A stretch of DNA of 64,000 bases from Pseudomonas sp. P5_109. Its GTDB lineage: Bacteria > Pseudomonadota > Gammaproteobacteria > Pseudomonadales > Pseudomonadaceae. Numbering within the stretch: position 1 is the first letter of the stretch; every line of letters starts with the position of its first letter. The translations under genes were made by a program, and so were the position numbers. The notes under the pieces are model-generated. The model saw only the letters and a program-made list of their open reading frames with translations, ran no database searches and had not been told where the DNA came from. The stretch spans positions 5,655,501 to 5,719,500 of the forward strand of contig NZ_CP125380.1 of the NCBI RefSeq assembly GCF_034009455.1, in the 5' to 3' direction. Shown one piece after another: positions 27,963 to 36,664 of the stretch.

Positions 27963-28565
27963 ATGTGGCAAAGTTATCTGAACGGGCTGCTCGTGGCCTT
28001 CGGCCTGATCATGGCGATCGGCACCCAGAATGCGTTTGTCCTGGCGCAAAGCCTGCGGCGTGAACATCACCTGCCGGTGGCGGCACTCTGCGTGGCCTGC
28101 GACGCCCTGTTAGTGGCCGCCGGCGTATTCGGCCTGGCGACGGTGCTGGCGCAAAACCCGACACTGCTGGCGATCGCCCGCTGGGGTGGCGCAGCGTTCC
28201 TGTTGTGGTACGGCAGCCAGGCACTGCGCCGGGCCTTTTCGAAACAAAGCCTTGAGCAGGGCGAGGGCCAGACCGTACGTTCGCTGCGGGCAGTGATGCT
28301 CAGTGCGCTGGCAGTGACCTTGCTCAATCCGCATGTGTACCTGGACACCGTTTTGCTGATCGGCTCCCTGGGCGCACAACAAACCGAGCCCGGCGCATAT
28401 GTAGTGGGTGCGGCCAGTGCCTCGCTGCTGTGGTTTTTCACCCTGGCCCTGGGTGCGGCATGGTTGGCACCCTGGCTCGCCCGCCCCAGTACCTGGCGAA
28501 TTCTCGATCTGTTGGTGGCGGTGATGATGTTTGCCGTAGCGCTGCAGTTGATCACGGCCATCTGA
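27963..28565 (+). CDS. argO: Arginine/lysine exporter of the LysE/ArgO family
   Basis: 200 residues with six membrane spans. The start [20 protein letters not shown], followed by [13 protein letters not shown], is the LysE/ArgO signature ([14 protein letters not shown]). The loop [20 protein letters not shown] is also typical. It exports basic amino acids across the inner membrane. It is cotranscribed with the ACT gene and under likely ArgP control. Confidence 0.87.
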   Translation: MWQSYLNGLLVAFGLIMAIGTQNAFVLAQSLRREHHLPVAALCVACDALLVAAGVFGLATVLAQNPTLLAIARWGGAAFLLWYGSQALRRAFSKQSLEQGEGQTVRSLRAVMLSALAVTLLNPHVYLDTVLLIGSLGAQQTEPGAYVVGAASASLLWFFTLALGAAWLAPWLARPSTWRILDLLVAVMMFAVALQLITAI

Positions 28566-28729
28566 TTCGCGGAACCTCTATTCCACACAGTTGTTGCGTG
28601 GTTATGCCGCCCCCCCGGTGCTATGATCCGACTCCCTGCGCCGCAAAGAGTACAAACTCCCCGGCGCTTGTTTGGCCGCCCGTGATCGGCCTTGCGCTCA
28701 CCGCAACTGACCTGATTAGGAGAATCATC

Positions 28730-29326
28730 ATGGCTTTCGAATTGCCGCCGCTGCCGTACGCACACGATGCCCTGCAGCCGCACATTTCCAAGGAAACCCT
28801 GGAATACCACCACGACAAGCACCACAACACCTACGTCGTGAACCTGAACAACCTGGTGCCAGGCACCGAGTTCGAAGGCAAGACCCTGGAAGAAATCGTC
28901 AAGACTTCCTCGGGCGGTATCTTCAACAACGCCGCTCAGGTCTGGAACCACACTTTCTACTGGAACTGCCTGGCGCCAAACGCTGGCGGTCAACCAACCG
29001 GCGCGCTGGCTGAAGCCATCAACGCTGCTTTCGGTTCGTTCGACAAGTTCAAGGAAGAGTTCAGCAAGACTTCCATTGGCACCTTCGGTTCCGGTTGGGG
29101 CTGGCTGGTGAAAAAGGCTGACGGTTCCCTGGCCCTGGCCAGCACCATCGGCGCCGGCAACCCGCTGACCAACGGCGACACTCCGCTGCTGACCTGCGAC
29201 GTCTGGGAACACGCTTACTACATCGACTACCGCAACGTTCGTCCAAAGTATGTCGAAGCGTTCTGGAACCTGGTCAACTGGAAGTTCGTGGCTGAGCAGT
29301 TCGAAGGCAAAACCTTCACCGCTTAA
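28730..29326 (+). CDS. sodB: Iron superoxide dismutase
   Basis: 198 residues. The metal ligands are in [10 protein letters not shown] (His), QVWNHTFYW (His) and [12 protein letters not shown] (Asp and His). The Gln in NNAAQVWNH is the form typical of Fe enzymes. It disproportionates superoxide in the cytoplasm. TAGGAGA is an excellent ribosome site 6 bp before the ATG at 28730; a longer in-frame ORF from 28430 is rejected. Gene order argO-sodB-bifA is shared with P. aeruginosa. Confidence 0.97.
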   Translation: MAFELPPLPYAHDALQPHISKETLEYHHDKHHNTYVVNLNNLVPGTEFEGKTLEEIVKTSSGGIFNNAAQVWNHTFYWNCLAPNAGGQPTGALAEAINAAFGSFDKFKEEFSKTSIGTFGSGWGWLVKKADGSLALASTIGAGNPLTNGDTPLLTCDVWEHAYYIDYRNVRPKYVEAFWNLVNWKFVAEQFEGKTFTA

Positions 29327-29345
29327 TCTCGACGCCAGTCAAAAG

Positions 29346-29372
29346 AACCCGGCTTTTTAGCCGGGTTTTTTA
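29346..29372 (+). terminator. Rho-independent terminator of sodB
   Basis: Perfect 9-bp stem AACCCGGCT/AGCCGGGTT with a TTTT loop, followed by a T-rich tail. Confidence 0.9.
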
Positions 29373-29404
29373 TTGCCCGGGATTTTCAGCGTTCGGCTGG
29401 GCCC

Positions 29405-29477
29405 CTTCGCGAGCAAGCCCCCACACATTGGGTCGGTCTACACCGGACCACTGTGGGAGCGGGCTTGCTCGCGAAGA
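29405..29477. repeat. REP doublet with a truncated left arm
   Basis: The left arm reads TTCGCGAGCAAGCCCCCACA: the GCTCC core segment seen in other copies is deleted. The right arm is a full GTGGGAGCGGGCTTGCTCGC. Confidence 0.75.
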
Positions 29478-29501
29478 ACGATAACGCGGTCAGCCTGCCA
29501 A

Positions 29502-29765
29502 CTACCGTGGATCGACGTTATCCAACGCACGATTCACCGCCAGCTCCGCCAGCATGATGATCTGCGCAATGGCCAACGCCATGTTGCGCTGAGGGCCGGT
29601 CAGGAAGGTGGCGAAATCACTCGCCATGACATTGGCCGAAGCCAGTGATTCACAGGCGTGGGCCAGCAGGGATTCGGTATCCATGTCCGGGACGATCATG
29701 AACATGGTGTTGGGGGTGTAGGGTTTGGTGGTGTTGTTGGGGGGATCGGGGATTAACTTATCCAC
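29502..29765 (-). CDS. DUF6124-like small protein
   Basis: 87 residues. The pattern TMFMIVPDMDTESLLAHACE, LASANVMASDFATFL, then LAELAVNRALDNVDP matches a small Pseudomonas-restricted family (DUF6124/DUF3077-like, by memory). The proposed start is the GTG at 29765 (VDKLIPDPP), with AGGAAT 6-7 bp upstream; the longer in-frame ORF to 29897 lacks a ribosome site. The function of the family is unknown. It faces sodB convergently. Confidence 0.68.
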   Translation of the reverse strand: MDKLIPDPPNNTTKPYTPNTMFMIVPDMDTESLLAHACESLASANVMASDFATFLTGPQRNMALAIAQIIMLAELAVNRALDNVDPR

Positions 29766-29769
29766 TGAA

Positions 29770-30175
29770 AGATTCCTATGCGGTGGGTGCCGCCCATTGC
29801 CGTTCTCACACGGCAAAGAGGTGGCAGCTATGTGCGAGGTGAGAAACCGGTCATAGGCACCCGGCCAGACATAAGTCTGCCCGCACACAGCCGCCATAAC
29901 GCACTTACAGACAGCGTATAAGCTGGCGGCAATTATGCGGACACTGGCACTGGATGACTATGACTTGCCGGGTTCTCACACCCGATCGCTGAGTTTTCAG
30001 CGACAGCCAAAGGCTATTCAGCCCGCTTCCGACGGGCAACCTGAAAACTGCGTGGGAAACTTCTGGCGCTTTCCTACACCGTGTCAACCCGCAAAAACGT
30101 AACGCGGAGCTTCTCTGGCAGCGTTCCCACGCGCAGGCGTGGAAACAATCAGCTTAGAGGCGTGGGAGATTGGTC
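29770..30175. other. Non-coding stretch before the tandem array
   Basis: No supported gene. A small interrupted inverted repeat (TTCCCACGC-GCAG-GCGTGGAA) is at about 30124-30144, directly before the 71-bp array. The longest ORFs here have poor starts and unusual codon use. Confidence 0.45.
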
Positions 30176-30640
30176 GGCTGTCAGGCCGCCATCGCAGGCA
30201 AGCCAGCTCCCACAGGGGATCGACGTATGTCAGGGAGATATTGGTTGGCTGGCAGGCCGCCATCGCTAGCAAGCCAGCTCCTACAAGGGATCGACGTATG
30301 TCAGGGAGATATTGGTTGGATGGCAGGCCGCCATCGCTAGCAAGCCAGCTCCTACAAGGGATCGACGTATGTCTGGGAGATATTGGTTGGCTGGCAGGCC
30401 GCCATCGCTAGCAAGCCAGCTCCTACAAGGGATCGACGTATGTCTGGGAGATATTGGTTGGCTGGCAGGCCGCCATCGCTAGCAAGCCAGCTCCTACAAG
30501 GGATCGACGTATGTCTGGGAGATATTGGTTGGCTGGCAGGCCGCCATCGCTAGCGAGCCAGCTCCTACAAGGGATCGACGTATGTCTGGGAGATATTGGT
30601 TGGCTGGCAGGCCGCTATCGCTGGCAAGCCAGCTCCTACA
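30176..30640. repeat. Tandem array, 71-bp unit, seven copies
   Basis: Unit starts are at 30176, 30247, 30318, 30389, 30460, 30531 and 30602 (last copy 39 bp). Units differ at only a few positions, e.g. GTCAGGGAG in units 1-2 and GTCTGGGAG in units 3-6, and an AAGCC/GAGCC change in unit 6. Each unit contains half of a REP element (CATCGCTAGCAAGCCAGCTC). The 71-bp length is not a multiple of three, so ORFs across it change frame; no protein is supported. Confidence 0.93.
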
Positions 30641-30699
30641 GAAAAGCAAAAGCAAAGACAAAAGCCGCGTACACCCGCCGCTCTTCACCACTCATCAGG

Positions 30700-31020
30700 C
30701 CGAGCGTTAGCTCGCCTGCAGCTCTTGATCTTGATCCACCCGCCCCCTCGGAAGGCCTCGTTCCGGTGTTCATCCGGGGATTGGCGCGCAGCGCCGTTCG
30801 ACGCAGTCGAACTCATCGCATGTAGGTGCCAGCGAAGCCAACCGGAGGGCGATGCCCCCGGATGAATGCCGGAGCGAAGGAACCCCGAGCCTAAGCGAGG
30901 GGCCGTACGCAAGGGGCGAGACCTTTTGGTTCCTTTTGTGTCGTTTGACAAAAGGGACTCGCCGTAAGGGCGAAACCATAAGTGGCCGTTACCGCAGAAA
31001 CGGATATGCACTCCGTTAAA
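30700..31020. repeat. Hairpin-rich non-coding element
   Basis: Perfect short hairpins: CGAGC-GTTA-GCTCG (30701-30714), GGCGC-GCA-GCGCC (30783-30795), GTTCGAC-GCA-GTCGAAC (30796-30812), CCTTTTG-N10-CAAAAGG (30932-30955), TCGCC-GTAAG-GGCGA (30959-30973). A longer imperfect inverted repeat joins 30756-30779 and 30855-30880. From memory, close copies of this stretch recur in fluorescent Pseudomonas genomes, where they are sometimes called as spurious small ORFs. Confidence 0.6.
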
Positions 31021-31277
31021 AACCCAAACCCACTCACCTTGCCCCACCACCACAGACAGCTAACATCAAACAAAAGGAAAATATCTACACCCCGCCCCTC
31101 AAGTTGAAGGACTCGACAACCGACACAGTGCTAATAGCCTAACTCGTCAAGACAACTGCAAATCGGCCAAGCAGCAGGCAAAATCCCCCAAGGATGATTG
31201 TCCCTTTGACTGCCATCACCGGATTGCCAATACTCATGGCAACTTGATGCTACCCGCACGGAACAAGGAATAACCCT

Positions 31278-33329
31278 TTGAAGCTGGAACTCAAGAACAG
31301 CTTGTCGGTGAAGTTGCTCCGGGTCGTGCTCCTGTCGGCATTGATCGTCGGCGTGGTCTTGAGCTGCGCGCAGATCGTGTTCGATGCCTATAAAACACGC
31401 CAGGCCGTCGCCAGCGATGCCGAGCGCATCCTCGACATGTTTCGCGACCCCTCGACCCAGGCCGTCTACAGCCTGGACCGGGAAATGGGCATGCAGGTGA
31501 TCGAAGGCCTGTTCCAGGACGACGCCGTGCGCCAGGCCTCCATCGGCCATCCCAACGAAGCCATGCTCGCGCAAAAATCCCGCGAGCTGCAGCAATCGAG
31601 CAGCCGCTGGCTGACCGACCTGATTCTTGGCAAGGAACGCACCTTCACCACCCAACTGGTCGGTCGCGGGCCTTACAGCGAGTATTACGGCGACCTGAGC
31701 ATCACCCTCGACACCGCCACCTACGGCCAGGGATTCATTGTCAGCTCGGTGATCATCTTCATCTCCGGCGTACTGCGCGCGCTCGCCATGGGGCTGGTGT
31801 TGTACCTGGTCTATCACTGGCTGCTGACCAAGCCGCTGTCGCGGATCATCGAGCACCTCACGGAAATCAACCCGGATCGTCCCAGCGAACACAAGATCCC
31901 GCTGCTCAAGGGGCACGAGAAGAACGAACTGGGCATCTGGATCAACACCGCCAACCAGTTGCTCGAGTCCATCGAACGCAATACCCATCTGCGCCATGAA
32001 GCGGAAAACAGCCTGCTGCGCATGTCCCAGTACGATTTCCTCACGGGACTGCCGAACCGCCAGCAATTGCAGCAGCAACTGGACAAGATCCTCGTCGACG
32101 CCGGCAGACTGCAACGCCGGGTCGCGGTGTTGTGTGTCGGCCTCGATGACTTCAAGGGCATCAACGAGCAGTTCAGCTACCAGACTGGCGACCAGTTGCT
32201 GCTGGCCCTGGCCGATCGCCTGCGCGGCCATAGCGGTCGCCTGGGTGCCCTCGCCCGCCTCGGTGGCGACCAGTTCGCCCTGGTCCAGGCCGATATCGAA
32301 CAACCCTACGAAGCCGCCGAGCTGGCGCAAAGCATTCTTGATGATCTGGAAGCGGCGTTTGCCCTCGACCATCAGGAGATCCGCCTGCGCGCCACCATCG
32401 GCATCACCCTGTTCCCCGAGGACGGCGACAGCACCGAGAAGTTGCTGCAAAAGGCCGAGCAGACGATGACGCTGGCCAAGACCCGCTCGCGCAACCGCTA
32501 TCAGTTCTATATCGCCAGCGTCGACACCGAAATGCGTCGCCGCCGCGAGCTGGAAAAAGACCTGCGCGATGCCCTGATCCGTAACCAGTTCTACCTCGTC
32601 TACCAGCCGCAGATCAGCTATCGCGATAACCGCGTGGTGGGCGTCGAAGCCCTGATACGCTGGCAACACCCCGAGCACGGCCTGGTGCCGCCAGACCTGT
32701 TCATCCCGCTGGCCGAACAGAACGGCACCATCATTGCCATCGGCGAATGGGTGCTGGACCAGGCTTGCAAACAGTTACGCGAATGGCATGACCAGGGTTT
32801 CAGCGACCTGCGCATGGCGGTGAACCTGTCCACGGTTCAATTGCACCACGCCGAACTGCCGCGGGTGGTCAACAACCTGCTGCAGATGTATCGCCTGCCA
32901 CCGCGCAGCCTGGAGCTGGAAGTCACCGAAACCGGCCTGATGGAAGACATCAGCACCGCCGCCCAGCACCTGCTCAGCCTGCGCCGCTCCGGCGCGTTGA
33001 TCGCCATCGACGACTTCGGAACCGGCTATTCGTCCTTGAGCTATCTCAAGAGCCTGCCGCTGGACAAGATCAAGATCGACAAGAGTTTCGTTCAGGACCT
33101 GCTCGATGACGACGACGATGCGACCATCGTTCGCGCCATTATCCAGCTGGGCAAGAGCCTGGGCATGCAGGTGATTGCCGAAGGCGTGGAAACCGCCGAG
33201 CAAGAGGCCTACATCATTTCCGAAGGCTGCCACGAAGGTCAGGGCTACCACTACAGCAAGCCGTTGCCGGCACGGGAGCTGGGTGCCTATTTGAAACAGG
33301 CCCAACGCAGCAATGCCGCTATTTTGTAA
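31278..33329 (+). CDS. bifA: Membrane GGDEF-EAL cyclic-di-GMP phosphodiesterase (BifA)
   Basis: 683 residues. N-terminal helix (LLRVVLLSALIVGVVLSCAQ), a periplasmic domain (about 32-150), a second helix (about 153-182), then a degenerate GGDEF domain with GGDQF at 329-333 and an EAL domain beginning EALIRW at 457. The EAL catalytic motifs look intact (DDFGTGYSSLSYL, EGVET). This mix, GGDQF plus active EAL, is the hallmark of BifA, which lowers cyclic-di-GMP and so biofilm formation. Translation probably starts at the TTG at 31278, which has AAGGA 8 bp upstream. It lies next to sodB as in P. aeruginosa. Confidence 0.93.
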   Translation: MKLELKNSLSVKLLRVVLLSALIVGVVLSCAQIVFDAYKTRQAVASDAERILDMFRDPSTQAVYSLDREMGMQVIEGLFQDDAVRQASIGHPNEAMLAQKSRELQQSSSRWLTDLILGKERTFTTQLVGRGPYSEYYGDLSITLDTATYGQGFIVSSVIIFISGVLRALAMGLVLYLVYHWLLTKPLSRIIEHLTEINPDRPSEHKIPLLKGHEKNELGIWINTANQLLESIERNTHLRHEAENSLLRMSQYDFLTGLPNRQQLQQQLDKILVDAGRLQRRVAVLCVGLDDFKGINEQFSYQTGDQLLLALADRLRGHSGRLGALARLGGDQFALVQADIEQPYEAAELAQSILDDLEAAFALDHQEIRLRATIGITLFPEDGDSTEKLLQKAEQTMTLAKTRSRNRYQFYIASVDTEMRRRRELEKDLRDALIRNQFYLVYQPQISYRDNRVVGVEALIRWQHPEHGLVPPDLFIPLAEQNGTIIAIGEWVLDQACKQLREWHDQGFSDLRMAVNLSTVQLHHAELPRVVNNLLQMYRLPPRSLELEVTETGLMEDISTAAQHLLSLRRSGALIAIDDFGTGYSSLSYLKSLPLDKIKIDKSFVQDLLDDDDDATIVRAIIQLGKSLGMQVIAEGVETAEQEAYIISEGCHEGQGYHYSKPLPARELGAYLKQAQRSNAAIL

Positions 33330-33353
33330 AAAACACAACCCTCCTGTAGGAGC

Positions 33354-33445
33354 GAGCCTGCTCGCGATGATCGTGAACGATGACGCGGGCAACCTGAAAA
33401 AACGCGTCGCCTTGAAGTCCTTCGCGAGCAAGCTCGCTCCTACAA
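33354..33445. repeat. REP doublet, class TGTAGGAGCGAGC
   Basis: Inverted arms after bifA. Confidence 0.85.
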
Positions 33446-33498
33446 GGTTGCGAGCCACCTTCCGTGAATACGAAATATTTCCACCTACAACTCTTTAC

Positions 33499-33525
33499 AC
33501 ATAATGCGAAAGATTTGCATTATGT
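33499..33525 (+). promoter_or_regulatory. Long palindrome, candidate Fur site, before the imelysin operon
   Basis: ACATAATGC (33499-33507) and GCATTATGT (33517-33525) are perfect inverted arms around 9 bp. The 19-mer at 33500-33518 matches the Fur consensus at about 12 of 19 positions, and the palindrome gives a mirrored match at 33506-33524. It sits 58-84 bp before the lipoprotein start. An iron-responsive role fits the imelysin/EfeO-like genes; it is inferred. Confidence 0.5.
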
Positions 33526-33582
33526 CGCAGTTTTGCGTGCGCACAGCACGAATCCACCCCCTTTCGAAGCAGGATGTTCGCC

Positions 33583-34929
33583 ATGATTCGTATGCCTCTG
33601 GCTACCGCCAGTCTGTTGGCCATCGCTATTTCCCTCGCCGGTTGTGGCGAAGGTAAAGACAAAGAAAAAGCTGCCGCGCCTGCGCCAGCTGCCAGCACTG
33701 CGGCTGCCCCGGCTGCTGCGCCTGCCGCTGCCGGTAAAGTCGACGAAGCTGCCGCCAAAGCCGTTGTCGCCCATTACGCCGACATCGTGTTCGCCGTTTA
33801 CAGCGATGCCGAATCCACCGCGAAGACCCTGCAAACCGCAATTGACGCCTTCCTCGCCAAGCCGAACGACGACACCCTGAAAGCCGCCAAGGCTGCCTGG
33901 GTTGCCGCTCGCGTGCCTTACCTGCAGAGCGAAGTGTTCCGCTTCGGCAACACCATCGTTGACGACTGGGAAGGTCAGCTGAACTCCTGGCCGCTGGACG
34001 AAGGCCTGATCGACTATGTCGACAAGTCCTACGAACACGCCCTGGGCAACCCGGGTGCCACTGCCAACATCATCGCCAACACTGAAGTACAGATCGGCGA
34101 AGACAAGGTCGATGTCAAAGACATCACCCCGGAGAAACTCGCCAGCCTGAACGAACTGGGCGGTTCCGAGGCCAACGTTGCCACCGGCTACCACGCCATC
34201 GAATTCCTGCTCTGGGGCCAGGACCTGAACGGCACCGGCCCTGGCGCCGGCAACCGTCCGGCCTCGGACTACCTGGAAGGCAAAGGCGCTACCGGCGGTC
34301 ACAATGATCGTCGTCGTGCCTACCTGAAGTCCGTGACCCAGCTGCTGGTCAGCGACCTGGAAGAAATGGTCGGTAACTGGAAGCCGAACGTGGCCGACAA
34401 CTACCGCGCCACCCTGGAAGCCGAACCGGCTGAATCCGGCCTGCGCAAAATGCTGTTCGGCATGGGCAGCCTGTCCCTGGGCGAACTGGCGGGCGAGCGC
34501 ATGAAGGTTTCCCTGGAAGCCAACTCTCCTGAAGACGAACAGGATTGCTTCAGCGACAACACCCACAACTCGCACTTCTACGATGCCAAGGGCATTCGTA
34601 ACGTGTACCTGGGCGAATACACCCGTGTCGACGGCACCAAAATGACCGGCGCCAGCCTGTCGTCCCTGGTGGCCAAGGCCGACCCGGCTGCCGACACCGC
34701 CCTGAAAGACGACCTGGCCGCCACCGAAGCCAAGATCCAGATCATGGTTGATCACGCCAACAAGGGTGAGCACTACGACCAGTTGATCGCTGCCGGCAAC
34801 ACCGCAGGCAACCAGATCGTCCGTGACGCCATCGCATCCCTGGTCAAGCAGACCGGTTCGATCGAAGCCGCCGCTGGCAAACTGGGTATCTCCGACCTGA
34901 ACCCGGACAACGCTGATCACGAATTCTGA
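33583..34929 (+). CDS. Imelysin-family lipoprotein (IcmP/PA4370-like)
   Basis: 448 residues. Lipobox LAGC (IAISLAGCGEGKDKEK), so it is anchored as a lipoprotein, followed by an Ala/Pro-rich linker. The imelysin domain has the GxHxxE motif in GYHAIEFLLWG. The P. aeruginosa counterpart was named insulin-cleaving metalloproteinase outer membrane protein; the fold is now linked to iron uptake proteins such as EfeO. The ATG at 33583 has AGGA 8 bp upstream; the ATG at 33574 overlaps that site. First gene of a four-gene operon. Confidence 0.9.
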   Translation: MIRMPLATASLLAIAISLAGCGEGKDKEKAAAPAPAASTAAAPAAAPAAAGKVDEAAAKAVVAHYADIVFAVYSDAESTAKTLQTAIDAFLAKPNDDTLKAAKAAWVAARVPYLQSEVFRFGNTIVDDWEGQLNSWPLDEGLIDYVDKSYEHALGNPGATANIIANTEVQIGEDKVDVKDITPEKLASLNELGGSEANVATGYHAIEFLLWGQDLNGTGPGAGNRPASDYLEGKGATGGHNDRRRAYLKSVTQLLVSDLEEMVGNWKPNVADNYRATLEAEPAESGLRKMLFGMGSLSLGELAGERMKVSLEANSPEDEQDCFSDNTHNSHFYDAKGIRNVYLGEYTRVDGTKMTGASLSSLVAKADPAADTALKDDLAATEAKIQIMVDHANKGEHYDQLIAAGNTAGNQIVRDAIASLVKQTGSIEAAAGKLGISDLNPDNADHEF

Positions 34930-34946
34930 TCAACGCTGGCTGAGTG

Positions 34947-34974
34947 AAAAAGGCGACCTTCGGGTCGCCTTTTT
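34947..34974 (+). terminator. Rho-independent terminator after the imelysin gene
   Basis: Stem AAAAAGGCGACC/GGTCGCCTTTTT with a TTCG tetraloop. It lies inside the putative operon, so downstream genes may be expressed at a lower level or from their own promoter. Confidence 0.9.
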
Positions 34975-34997
34975 CATATCTGCTGCACACATCCCGG

Positions 34998-35089
34998 TGT
35001 GGGAGCGGGCTTGCTCGCGAAGACGGCGTCACATTCAACAATTGTGGTGACTGACACACCGCCTTCGCGAGCAAGCCCGCTCCCACAGG
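34998..35089. repeat. REP doublet, class GTGGGAGCGGGCTTGC
   Basis: Inverted REP arms after the terminator and before the di-haem gene. Confidence 0.85.
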
Positions 35090-35209
35090 GGGGTTATGGG
35101 TAAGCCAAATTACCTGCCCCACATCAAGCAAACGATAATTCCTCTTATTCAATTTCCTATCCCCTGTTAGACTTTGCGCCCTTGTTTTGCTCGTCTTGCA
35201 GGATGTCTG

Positions 35210-36637
35210 ATGCCCCCGCTGCCTCTTCGCTTGTCCGCACTGTTTCTGGCCCTGGGCCTGAGTGCCTGCGATGACGCCCCGAAATTCACCCAGGCCGAAC
35301 CCGGTGAAGCCCGCTCTGGCGGCAGTGCGACGGTGCGCAAGACCGATCAGAATGCGTTTTCCATGCCTTCGGCGAACCTGCCGCCGTCACGGCGTGTGGA
35401 TTTCAGCGTCGGCAACAGTTTCTTCCGCAGCCCCTGGGTGATCGCCCCTTCGACGACGACCGCCCGCGATGGCCTCGGTCCCCTGTTCAACACCAATGCC
35501 TGCCAGGGCTGCCACATCAAGGACGGCCGCGGCCATCCGCCAACTCCGGACGATGTGAACGCCGTATCGATGCTGGTACGCCTGTCGATTCCCGACGCCC
35601 CGGCGTATGCCAAGGTCATCGAACAGCTCGGCGTGGTGCCGGAGCCTGTCTACGGTGGACAGTTCCAGGACATGGCCGTACCCGGTGTGGCCCCCGAAGG
35701 CAAAGTGCGGGTCGATTACGCCGCCGTGCCGGTTCGCTTCAAGGACGGCACCGAAGTCGAGTTGCGTAAACCAAGCCTGAACATCACCCAGCTGGGCTAC
35801 GGCCCGATGCACCCCGACACTCGATTCTCGGCACGTGTAGCGCCGCCAATGATTGGCCTTGGCCTGCTCGAAGCGATTCCAGACGAAGCGATCCTGGCCA
35901 ATGCCGAGGCACAGGCCAAGGCGAAAAACGGCATTGCCGGACGCCCGAACCAGGTGTGGGACGACGCCCAGCAAAAGACCGTGTTGGGCAGGTTTGGCTG
36001 GAAAGCCGGACAACCGAACCTCAATCAACAAAATGTTCACGCGTTTTCAGGCGATATGGGCCTCACGACCAGCCTGAGACCCGTTGATGACTGCACGGAC
36101 GCGCAAACGGCTTGCAAACAGGCACCCAGTGGCATCGGCCCGGATGGCGAGCCGGAAGTCAGCGATAACATCCTGCGCCTGGTGCTGTTCTATAGCCGCA
36201 ATCTTGCCGTCCCGGCCCGTCGCGACGTCAACGCGCCTGAAGTGCTGGCCGGCAAAACCTTGTTCTATCAGGCCGGCTGCCAATCCTGCCACACGCCGAA
36301 ATACACCACCGCCGCCAACGCGGCCGAACCTGAACAGGCCAATCAAGTGATCCGCCCGTACAGCGATCTGCTGCTGCATGACATGGGCGACGGCCTGGCC
36401 GACAACCGTACAGAATTCCAGGCCAGCGGCCGCCAATGGCGTACCCCGCCATTGTGGGGCATCGGCCTGACACAGGCGGTCAGCGGCCACACCCAGTTCC
36501 TGCACGACGGCCGCGCCCGCAACCTGCTCGAAGCGGTGCTCTGGCATGGCGGCGAGGCGACAGCGGCGCAGCAACAGGTTTTGTCTTTCAATGCCGAGCA
36601 GCGCAGCGCGTTGCTGGCGTTCCTGAATTCCCTTTAA
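35210..36637 (+). CDS. Di-haem c-type cytochrome oxidoreductase (DUF1111, PA4371-like)
   Basis: 475 residues. Lipobox LSAC (LFLALGLSACDDAP), so a lipoprotein. Two CXXCH haem-binding motifs: CQGCH in NTNACQGCHIKDGRG and CQSCH in FYQAGCQSCHTPKY. The family is the di-haem oxidoreductase group sometimes called thiol oxidoreductase. Placement between two imelysin genes suggests oxidation or reduction of iron at the cell surface or in the periplasm; this is inferred. The start at 35210 has AGGA about 6 bp upstream; a TTG start at 35174 is less likely. Confidence 0.87.
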   Translation: MPPLPLRLSALFLALGLSACDDAPKFTQAEPGEARSGGSATVRKTDQNAFSMPSANLPPSRRVDFSVGNSFFRSPWVIAPSTTTARDGLGPLFNTNACQGCHIKDGRGHPPTPDDVNAVSMLVRLSIPDAPAYAKVIEQLGVVPEPVYGGQFQDMAVPGVAPEGKVRVDYAAVPVRFKDGTEVELRKPSLNITQLGYGPMHPDTRFSARVAPPMIGLGLLEAIPDEAILANAEAQAKAKNGIAGRPNQVWDDAQQKTVLGRFGWKAGQPNLNQQNVHAFSGDMGLTTSLRPVDDCTDAQTACKQAPSGIGPDGEPEVSDNILRLVLFYSRNLAVPARRDVNAPEVLAGKTLFYQAGCQSCHTPKYTTAANAAEPEQANQVIRPYSDLLLHDMGDGLADNRTEFQASGRQWRTPPLWGIGLTQAVSGHTQFLHDGRARNLLEAVLWHGGEATAAQQQVLSFNAEQRSALLAFLNSL

Positions 36638-36664
36638 CACGCATTCCACTCGCGGGAGCCCAAC

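Noticed and set aside
30176..30640. CRISPR array
   Set aside because: The whole 71-bp unit is conserved, including the would-be spacers; no unique spacers and no cas genes nearby.
30139..30865. Overlapping small ORFs in the 71-bp tandem array (MVGWQAAIASKPAPTRD-like)
   Set aside because: They arise from repeat units that lack stops in one frame. The unit length of 71 bp shifts frame in every copy, there are no ribosome sites, and the sequence is REP-derived.
30685..31053. Minus-strand ORFs encoding SRPLRTAPRLGSG-like peptides
   Set aside because: This lies in the hairpin-rich element. From memory such peptides are commonly over-called in fluorescent pseudomonads; starts and codon use are poor.
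31131..32678. 515-residue ORF on the minus strand opposite bifA
   Set aside because: bifA is certain by its EAL and GGDQF motifs; this is a shadow.
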